This document shows positions 58,388-64,000 of a DNA stretch of 64,000 nt, in pieces. The position numbers and the translations under genes are program-made. How positions within the stretch are numbered: the first letter of the stretch is position 1; each line of letters begins with the position of its first letter. Under the pieces are notes generated by a model, which saw only the letters and a program-made list of their open reading frames with translations, was not told the DNA's origin and did not search any database. The stretch is from an uncultured Rhodopila sp. (GTDB taxonomy: Bacteria > Pseudomonadota > Alphaproteobacteria > Acetobacterales > Acetobacteraceae): assembly GCA_903932145.1 (NCBI GenBank), contig CAIZFE010000109.1:62001-126000 (forward strand), given 5' to 3'.

Positions 58388-58798
58388 CTAAGCACTTTCA
58401 CTTTCGTCCACATCGTCTGCGCGTAACGACAATGCGACAAAATCGACGAAGAAATTGGCCGTTTCAATCGCCCATGTGGCTCGCTCCGGAGAAATTTCGG
58501 AATCCGGGCCGGTTTCATAATCGGCAATGGCCTTGAGATTATAGGCACGCCCGAGGAAGGAACGGATTTCCGTACCGCACTGCGGATCATCTTTCACCAA
58601 CTGTCCAAATTGTCCGCGCACACCAGAATGCGTTTTGGCGACCGTCCCGGTCTTCTCGAAGATCAAAGCCTGCGCTGCATGGAAAGCCGCGAGGTAAGCC
58701 GCCCTGCCTGCCTCATCCGGCCATTGCTGAATAACGTCCATGCCTTTGAGTAAGAACTCGCGCGCCTTAACCAAAAATCGATCGGACTCCGGTTTCAT
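58388..58798 (-). CDS. HEPN domain protein (UPF0332-like), putative toxin partner
   Basis: A 136-residue all-helical protein of the HEPN superfamily. Characteristic are the AAYLAAFHAAQALIFEKTG helix, the KTHSGVRGQFGQLVKDD loop and GRAYNLKAIADYE. The usual RNase motif R-x4-6-H is not seen, because the position after Arg reads AYNLK. It may therefore be a UPF0332-type member or an inactive HEPN. The start overlaps the upstream nucleotidyltransferase stop by four bases, the standard HEPN/MNT pair arrangement. Confidence 0.82.
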   Translation of the reverse strand: MKPESDRFLVKAREFLLKGMDVIQQWPDEAGRAAYLAAFHAAQALIFEKTGTVAKTHSGVRGQFGQLVKDDPQCGTEIRSFLGRAYNLKAIADYETGPDSEISPERATWAIETANFFVDFVALSLRADDVDESESA

Positions 58799-59118
58799 AA
58801 ATCGAGGCCGTCCTTTCTGATCTCGTGCATCAGTGGTGTCCGATCCCCCTCGGTTCCAGCCAGGTATGGCATTGCGTGAACCAACTTACCTTCCGCGTCC
58901 AGGATCTCCGTCCCGATATCCGCGAGACGATCCATCTCTCGCCACCGATCAGGCATTTCGCGCAAAAATACCGCCACGTCATAGTCAGAGTCGGGACGAG
59001 CATCCCCCCTCGCCCGCGAACCGAACAAAACCACACGATCAACCTGATGGCCGTAAGCGTCGGCGAGTGCCGCTTTGAATCGCTGCAGCACCGGATCATC
59101 TGCGAGCACTGCGGTCAT
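58795..59118 (-). CDS. MNT-type nucleotidyltransferase, putative antitoxin
   Basis: A 107-residue minimal nucleotidyltransferase. The catalytic motif G-S-x10-D-x-D is complete in GSRARGDARPDSDYDVAVF, with a further Asp candidate later. The start at 59118 has GGAGATC upstream; the open frame reaches 59142. In HEPN/MNT systems the MNT protein AMPylates and silences the HEPN RNase. It is first in the two-gene operon, as expected for the antitoxin. Confidence 0.85.
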   Translation of the reverse strand: MTAVLADDPVLQRFKAALADAYGHQVDRVVLFGSRARGDARPDSDYDVAVFLREMPDRWREMDRLADIGTEILDAEGKLVHAMPYLAGTEGDRTPLMHEIRKDGLDL

Positions 59119-59256
59119 GACGATCTCCGAGCCTGCAACCATATATCACGACACCGGAACCGTGAGGCATCGCCCGGGTCGTGTTGTGCCCTCCGCGCTT
59201 CCTTGTCCATGAAATCAGGTTAGCGCATTGTGTGTGCGCTGCAACCAGGGACACCG

Positions 59257-60015
59257 ATGCTGCTCACCGTCAACGACCCCGCCCCGTTCCGCGTGCTGCG
59301 CGAGACCGCCAGTTCGGACATTTTCCTCACCGCCGACCATGCCGGCCGGGTCATTCCCGCAAAACTACAGGACCTGGGCGTGTCCGAAGTCGAACGCCAG
59401 CGCCACATCGCCTGGGACATCGGCATCGCCGGCGTGACCGAACGCCTGTCTGAACTGCTGGACGCAACCGCCGTGTTGCAGACCTATTCCCGTCTGGTGA
59501 TCGACTGCAACCGCGACCCGTCCTGGCCCTCCGCCATGCCGGAGATCAGCGAGCACACCCCGATCCCCGGTAACGTGAACCTGTCCGCAGACGCCAAAGC
59601 GGAGCGCGTCGCCGCAATCTTCACGCCCTATCACGACCGCATCCGCACCCTGCTGGACGCCCGGGCGCAACGCCGCACCATCGTCGTGGCGATGCACAGT
59701 TTCACCCCGTCGTTCAAAGGCGAATCCCGCGCCATGCAGGTCGGCGTCCTGCACGACAAAGATAAGCACCTGGCCAACATCCTGCTCGACCTGCTGCGCC
59801 AGGAACCTGGCGTCGTGTTGGGCGACAACGAGCCTTACGCCCTGGCCGACGACAGCGACTACAGCCTGCCGGCGCATGGATCGAAGCGAGGCCTGCACCA
59901 CGTGGAGATCGAGATCCGCCAGGACCTGATCACTACCGCCGAAGGCCAACACCTCTGGGCAGATCGTTTTGCTCGGTTGCTGACCGCGGCGAACGCAGCC
60001 CTGACATCGACCTGA
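59257..60015 (+). CDS. N-formylglutamate amidohydrolase family protein
   Basis: A 252-residue zinc hydrolase fold. Family motifs are FLTADHAGRVIP (about residues 23-34), HIAWDIGIAGV, YSRLVIDCNRDP, VVAMHSFTPSF with a metal His and the final HGSKRGLHHVEIEIRQDL. The ATG at 59257 follows AGGGA; a GTG at 59230 also opens the frame. The prototype cleaves N-formyl-glutamate in histidine breakdown, but no other hut gene is present. Many stand-alone relatives have unknown acyl-amino-acid substrates. Confidence 0.88.
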   Translation: MLLTVNDPAPFRVLRETASSDIFLTADHAGRVIPAKLQDLGVSEVERQRHIAWDIGIAGVTERLSELLDATAVLQTYSRLVIDCNRDPSWPSAMPEISEHTPIPGNVNLSADAKAERVAAIFTPYHDRIRTLLDARAQRRTIVVAMHSFTPSFKGESRAMQVGVLHDKDKHLANILLDLLRQEPGVVLGDNEPYALADDSDYSLPAHGSKRGLHHVEIEIRQDLITTAEGQHLWADRFARLLTAANAALTST

Positions 60016-60091
60016 ACAGCATCGCGCCCAACCGTAAGGAACGCCGCCCCATGGTTCGCACCACTGCGCTTCGCCGGCCCTCGATCCACTG

Positions 60092-60781
60092 ATGGCCGCC
60101 CTCCTCAAACCGCCATTGATGACCAAGGCCGAGGTGCGGGGGTTCATCGATGCACTGGCGAACCACAACCCGGCGCCGGAGACCGAACTAAGCTTCACCG
60201 ACCCGTTCACCCTGCTGGTGGCCGTGGTGCTGTCGGCGCAGGCCACCGACATCTCGGTCAACAAGGCCACCGCGACGCTGTTCAAGGTCGCACCGACCCC
60301 GAAAGCCATGATTACGCTGGGGGTCGATGGTGTCGCGTCGCATATCCGCACCATCGGGCTGTGGCAGACCAAGGCGCGCAACGTCGTGCAACTGGCCCGC
60401 GATCTGGAGGAAAAGCACGGCGGTCAGGTGCCGGACGACCGCGAGAAGCTGGAGGCTTTACCCGGGGTCGGCCGCAAGACTGCCAACGTGGTGCTGAACG
60501 TGGCGTTCGGGCATGCCACCATGGCGGTCGATACCCACATCTTTCGTCTCGGTAACCGCACCGGCCTCGCCCCTGGTAAAACCCCGCGGGAGGTCGAGGA
60601 CGCCTTGCTGAAACGCATTCCGCCGGAACGGCTGCGGGACTCCCACCACTGGCTGATTCTGCACGGACGCTACGTCTGCAAGGCCCGCCGGCCGGAGTGC
60701 TGGCGCTGCGTCGCGACCCAATGGTGCCGGTATGGGGACAAGACCCAAGGCCCTGAAATGGCGGACGCCCCGAGCATTTGA
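60092..60781 (+). CDS. nth: Endonuclease III
   Basis: A 229-residue base-excision DNA glycosylase/AP lyase for oxidised pyrimidines. The helix-hairpin-helix with the catalytic Lys is LPGVGRKTANVVLNVAFG (about residues 127-144). The catalytic Asp follows in AVDTHIFRL. The [4Fe-4S] cluster cysteines near the C-terminus fit C-x6-C-x2-C-x5-C (CKARRPEC, WRC, VATQWC). The length is normal. It lies 76 bases after the amidohydrolase gene and may be co-transcribed. Confidence 0.96.
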   Translation: MAALLKPPLMTKAEVRGFIDALANHNPAPETELSFTDPFTLLVAVVLSAQATDISVNKATATLFKVAPTPKAMITLGVDGVASHIRTIGLWQTKARNVVQLARDLEEKHGGQVPDDREKLEALPGVGRKTANVVLNVAFGHATMAVDTHIFRLGNRTGLAPGKTPREVEDALLKRIPPERLRDSHHWLILHGRYVCKARRPECWRCVATQWCRYGDKTQGPEMADAPSI

Positions 60782-60840
60782 TATCAACCGGCGAAATGCA
60801 CCCGGTCAATGTGCCGCGCTGGATGCCGTCCGGGACTGAT

Positions 60841-61932
60841 CTATTCGCTCTTTGCCTCTATTCCCAATGTTTTTGCGAAGGTGCCATTCCAGGCCGTTAC
60901 ACAATCGATGCCGCATCGCTCTATCCATCTTGGCAGGATGCTTTGCGTCAATAATTGCTTGCGTTCCGCCTCATCTTCCGTGGTCAATGGGACCAAGTTC
61001 ATGTGGAAATTTTTCCCCGCGACGCAGGCCACAGAGCCGATATCACAGGCAATGCCGGCCGCTGTCTCATGATCGGCGGCATTCCAGATTGCAGCTTCCA
61101 AGGTCGAGATGCCGCCACGAAGCTGGTCGCGTATATCGGGCGGAAGTTGATCCCATACGACCTTGTTCGCTCCAAAAAAAGATAGCCCCCAACTGATCGC
61201 CATCGGCGAAATGTATGACGTGACCTCTGGCAATCCGATCTCGGCACCGCTCATTGTGCCCGTTATCGCGCATTCAACCACATTATGCCCGATCGCATCG
61301 ACCATGCCGGCGAACGGTATCTGAACCGGAATGGCTCCTAGTGCCGTCATCATCTCAGACTGGCCGACCGAAGACGTGCGTATCTTGCGTCCGGCAATAT
61401 CCTTCAGGCTCGTGAATGGCTGTGCGCAAAACAGCGCCTGGGCTGGATAGGCATAGACGCCGAGGAGCTCGATGCCATATTTTTCCTTCAGTGTCTTACG
61501 CAGATGGTCGCGATAGAGCGCGACCATCCTCCGTAATGTGGCGATGTCTGGATTGAGGGTCGGCAAATCGACGGCATTCAGAGTCGGTTCGTCTCCGGAC
61601 ACCAGTGACAACAAAGCCGTACCGAATGGCACCACGCCAAGCCGCATCAGTTGCAGCATTTCCTGACCCGCCATACCGCTTCGATCGAATGGATGAATGT
61701 CAGCCTGGACCCGCCCCCCGGTGAGCAAGGGCACATCGTGGGTCCAGAATGGCTCTTCAAATTTGGTGTATTGGCTGACGTCTGCCAGGCCGCCGACCAC
61801 CCTGAGCTGAATCGGTGGATCAGCCGCCCGGCCGGTGGAAGATCCTGGCATGCAGAAGATAACTCCCGCCGCCAGGACCGTTACAATTCGGAGAACAAGA
61901 ATGCGAACGAGATCGAGACTGCAACGGTACAT
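60841..61932 (-). CDS. TRAP transporter substrate-binding protein (DctP family)
   Basis: A 363-residue periplasmic binding protein. It has a signal peptide (hydrophobic core about residues 10-30, cleavage near GRAA-DPP). Typical DctP segments are PFTSLKDIAGRKIRTSSVGQ, with the conserved Arg that binds carboxylate ligands, IPVQIPFAGMVDAIGHNVVE and SWGLSFFGANKVVWDQLPPD. The ATG at 61932 begins the signal peptide; the open frame extends to 62046. No TRAP membrane genes (dctQ/dctM) lie in the window, so it is an orphan here. The ligand is probably an organic acid. Confidence 0.85.
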   Translation of the reverse strand: MYRCSLDLVRILVLRIVTVLAAGVIFCMPGSSTGRAADPPIQLRVVGGLADVSQYTKFEEPFWTHDVPLLTGGRVQADIHPFDRSGMAGQEMLQLMRLGVVPFGTALLSLVSGDEPTLNAVDLPTLNPDIATLRRMVALYRDHLRKTLKEKYGIELLGVYAYPAQALFCAQPFTSLKDIAGRKIRTSSVGQSEMMTALGAIPVQIPFAGMVDAIGHNVVECAITGTMSGAEIGLPEVTSYISPMAISWGLSFFGANKVVWDQLPPDIRDQLRGGISTLEAAIWNAADHETAAGIACDIGSVACVAGKNFHMNLVPLTTEDEAERKQLLTQSILPRWIERCGIDCVTAWNGTFAKTLGIEAKSE

Positions 61933-62413
61933 GGTGCCGAATGTCCTGAGTAATAATTTATACCAGCCGCCCTTGACGGTGACGTATTGCCATTCCACAT
62001 CCGGCTTGTCCGCACCATGACGATGAGGGGCAAGAATCGGCATCAACGGCCATTGGCCTTATGTCGCATGTTCCCGCAGCTTACGCTGGATTCCTAATGA
62101 AGGCCAGCAGAATTTCCATTCCGGTATGTTTAAAATATTATTTCGTATCAATAATATAAATCACCAACAGGCTGGCGCGGTTACGGAACTTACATTTTAT
62201 AGATTATTTCTTCAAATTACCCGTTATATGGCGGATCGGCCAGTCATGATTTCACCATGCCGGCGCATCAATTTTGTTGCTGCTCGCTTATGGTCCCTTA
62301 TAAACGATAGGTGGCGACGCACGCCGAGCGTCATATGTTGTAATAACCAAGGTTACCTGGATGGACGGACGTCCCGATCAACCTCAACGTGCAGATTTCG
62401 GGACCCATTCACC
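61933..62413. other. 481-bp gap with decayed repeat and AT-rich promoter region
   Basis: At 61994-62055 there is a shortened relative of palindrome family A (CCGGCTTGTCCG, then CCATGACGATGAGGGGC and GGCATCAACGGCCATTGG). The latter part matches the right flank of copy 3 near 57220-57259. The stretch 62100-62240 is markedly AT-rich and may hold promoters for the divergent genes. No open frame is convincing. Confidence 0.5.
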
Positions 62414-64000
62414 ATGAAACGGCCATCCTTCAGAGGAACCATCGTTTCTTGCATCGGTCTGGTCTTGCTAACTCTGATCGGTGGGGCGTGGGTTCTGTTG
62501 GACCAAACGCGGCAGGCCGCATCGCGAGCGGCGGAAGCGACCCTTGGACGGGCCTCGCTGATCGTTGAGGGCGTCGTCAATCGTCAATTGCTTCAGGTTG
62601 ACGGCGCGCTGGTAAGCCTGCCGGGGTTGTTCGCCACCGTTGCCGGGGACGGACAAGATGTCGATGCGATATCGGCCGGCCGGCTGCTGCGCGGCTTCAA
62701 TTTCCAGCCCTTTGCATTCCGGGATATCATCCTGTTGCGCTCGGACGGCAAGATCTGGGCGTCCGCCCGGCCGAATCCCTGGAACCATAACTTCCCTGCC
62801 GCACTGATTAACCAGGACCCGGCCGTCCAGCATGGGACCACGGCGGTCGCCGGCCCTCTCCGCAATCCCTTAACCGGCGACTGGGCGTTGCTGATCGCGC
62901 GCCAGATTACCGTTCCCGGCGCAGGTGCTTTGACCGCGGTGGCGGAGGTGCCGCTGCCGTTGATTTCGATCCTGTTCTCGGCCGTGGGCGAGATACCAGG
63001 GTTGCGAATCATGCTCGAACGCCCGACCGGGCAGCTTCTCATCAGCCAGCCCTACGATCAGTTGCAAATTGGTCAACCGCAGACCTCCGCCTTCAGCAAG
63101 CTACAATCCAATGGCGTTGTGTTCCAGGTGCCGCCTCAGCAGGCCGCATCGCCGGCAATCGGCATCGCCCGGACAAGTCTCTACCCGGACGTTATGATTG
63201 CACTGACACTGGACCAGACGATCGCCCTGGAAGATTGGACTCGCCGCCGGAACCGTATCATCGGTTTCGTAGGCATTGTCGCCGCTCTGCTGTCCGCTTT
63301 GGCGCTCACTCTGGAGGCTGCCCACCGCCAACGCGTCAGGACGGACGTGGAGCGTGGCAAGGCCCGGGCCACGCTCATCAGTGCCATCGATACGATGTCG
63401 GACGGCTTCGTCATGTGGGACAGCGAGGACCGCCTGGTCACCTGCAATGAACAATATCGCAGCATGTACCATGCAAGTTCCGACCTCATCGTGCCCGGCG
63501 CGCGATTTGACGACGTCGTTCGCGGTGGCGCGAGGCTTGGCCAGTATCCGAACATCGGCGACGACATCGATGCCTTCGTCAAGGAAATTACCGCATGGCA
63601 TCATTCCAGCGCCCCGCCGCGGGAACGCGAGTTACCAAACGGCCGTTGGTTGTTGATCACCGAACGCAAGACGCCGGACGGCGGCGTCGTTGGTATCCGC
63701 ACCGACATCACCGCGCTGAAACAAGCCCTCGCCCGATTAGCGGAGGCGAATGAAAGGGCGCAAGAGGCGATGCAGGAGGCGCAAGATCAAAACGCTGCCC
63801 TGCTTGAGCGGGATCGTGCCTTGCACATCCAAAATGTCCTGTTTGACGCCGCCCTGAGCAATATGTCCCAGGGGCTACTAATGACGGATATGAATCAAAA
63901 TCTGATTGTGTCGAATAATCGCTTTCGCGATATGTTTGCGATCGATGCGATCACGCTGTCCACCGGCCTTGCCGTGCAAGAGATATTCGCGGTTATCGCG
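62414..64000 (+). CDS. Membrane PAS-domain sensor protein (5' part, runs off window)
   Basis: The frame is open from the ATG at 62414 to the window end, 529 codons with no stop. Residues 9-28 form a membrane helix. About 29-275 form a periplasmic sensor domain resembling double Cache. About 281-300 form a second helix. PAS 1 follows at about 320-430 (AIDTMSDGFVMWDSEDRLVT), a coiled coil at about 432-465, and the start of PAS 2 at about 470 (LSNMSQGLLMTDMNQNLIVS). The output domain lies beyond base 64000; a histidine kinase or a GGDEF/EAL module is most likely. The AGAGGAACC near its start is internal, and no strong ribosome site precedes the ATG. The orphan TRAP protein is divergent, and binding-protein/sensor pairing is conceivable. 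Confidence 0.85.
   Translation, partial: MKRPSFRGTIVSCIGLVLLTLIGGAWVLLDQTRQAASRAAEATLGRASLIVEGVVNRQLLQVDGALVSLPGLFATVAGDGQDVDAISAGRLLRGFNFQPFAFRDIILLRSDGKIWASARPNPWNHNFPAALINQDPAVQHGTTAVAGPLRNPLTGDWALLIARQITVPGAGALTAVAEVPLPLISILFSAVGEIPGLRIMLERPTGQLLISQPYDQLQIGQPQTSAFSKLQSNGVVFQVPPQQAASPAIGIARTSLYPDVMIALTLDQTIALEDWTRRRNRIIGFVGIVAALLSALALTLEAAHRQRVRTDVERGKARATLISAIDTMSDGFVMWDSEDRLVTCNEQYRSMYHASSDLIVPGARFDDVVRGGARLGQYPNIGDDIDAFVKEITAWHHSSAPPRERELPNGRWLLITERKTPDGGVVGIRTDITALKQALARLAEANERAQEAMQEAQDQNAALLERDRALHIQNVLFDAALSNMSQGLLMTDMNQNLIVSNNRFRDMFAIDAITLSTGLAVQEIFAVIA

Noticed and set aside
60772-60787. TTGATATCAA near the nth stop as an FNR box
   Set aside because: The half-sites have no 4-base spacer and the site lies at the end of a gene between convergent units.

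Overview
The window is GC-rich DNA from an alphaproteobacterium. The best fit is the Rhodospirillales, probably Acetobacteraceae. This is inferred from the NuoA-N complex I layout, the tig-clpP-clpX-lon-HU block, the complete ccoNOQP-GHIS locus, a single-domain-type HemN and strong alphaproteobacterial codon bias. I saw no 16S gene or other decisive marker. The codon bias is strong enough to create very long false open frames antisense to real genes.

Layout. 1-2491: a divergent LemA / PspA locus with a membrane protein, probably for envelope stress. 2617-6394: a tightly overlapping three-gene operon (threonine-synthase-like PLP enzyme, MlrC/M81 peptidase, D-threonine aldolase/D-serine dehydratase-like enzyme). 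6522-10778: TspO, phosphoketolase, an exported ankyrin-like protein and a small protein. 10833-18271: tRNA-Gln, ispE, a TPR lipoprotein, a class II aldolase, an unknown protein, a GxxExxY gene enclosed by 35-bp inverted repeats, a two-domain alpha/beta hydrolase and a 3-hydroxyisobutyrate-dehydrogenase-like enzyme. 18767-34055 (minus): the complete nuoA-N operon, interrupted between nuoF and nuoG by a DUF6338-like membrane protein and a 61-residue repeat protein, and carrying palindromic repeats between nuoH/nuoI and nuoJ/nuoK. 34251-42501: tRNA-Asp, a sterol-desaturase-like protein, tRNA-Val, HU, Lon, ClpX, ClpP, trigger factor and tRNA-Leu. 42605-45306: a VOC protein divergent from an IclR regulator, then OmpW. 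45400-57126: the micro-oxic respiration region, with a TauE/SafE protein, ccoNOQP, ccoG, fixH, ccoI, ccoS, two 2OG-Fe(II) oxygenases and hemN. 57246-64000: a double GNAT protein, a HEPN/MNT pair, an N-formylglutamate amidohydrolase, endonuclease III, an orphan TRAP binding protein and the 5' part of a PAS sensor that runs off the end.

How it works together. The window holds most of a respiratory chain with two ends: complex I feeding quinone, and a high-affinity cbb3 oxidase with its own assembly and copper-delivery genes. Three FNR/Anr-type boxes (14-bp dyads) lie upstream of ompW, between the TauE-like gene and ccoN, and between a 2OG oxygenase gene and hemN. This suggests one oxygen-responsive regulon covering outer membrane, terminal oxidase, heme synthesis and perhaps an oxygen-dependent hydroxylase.

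The most unusual structure is the compact GxxExxY unit at 15520-15999. Its two inverted arms are built from 10-bp direct repeats and abut the start and stop codons of a PD-(D/E)XK-like gene. A dispersed family of about 76-bp palindromes, with a loop conserved between copies, is the other clear repeat system.
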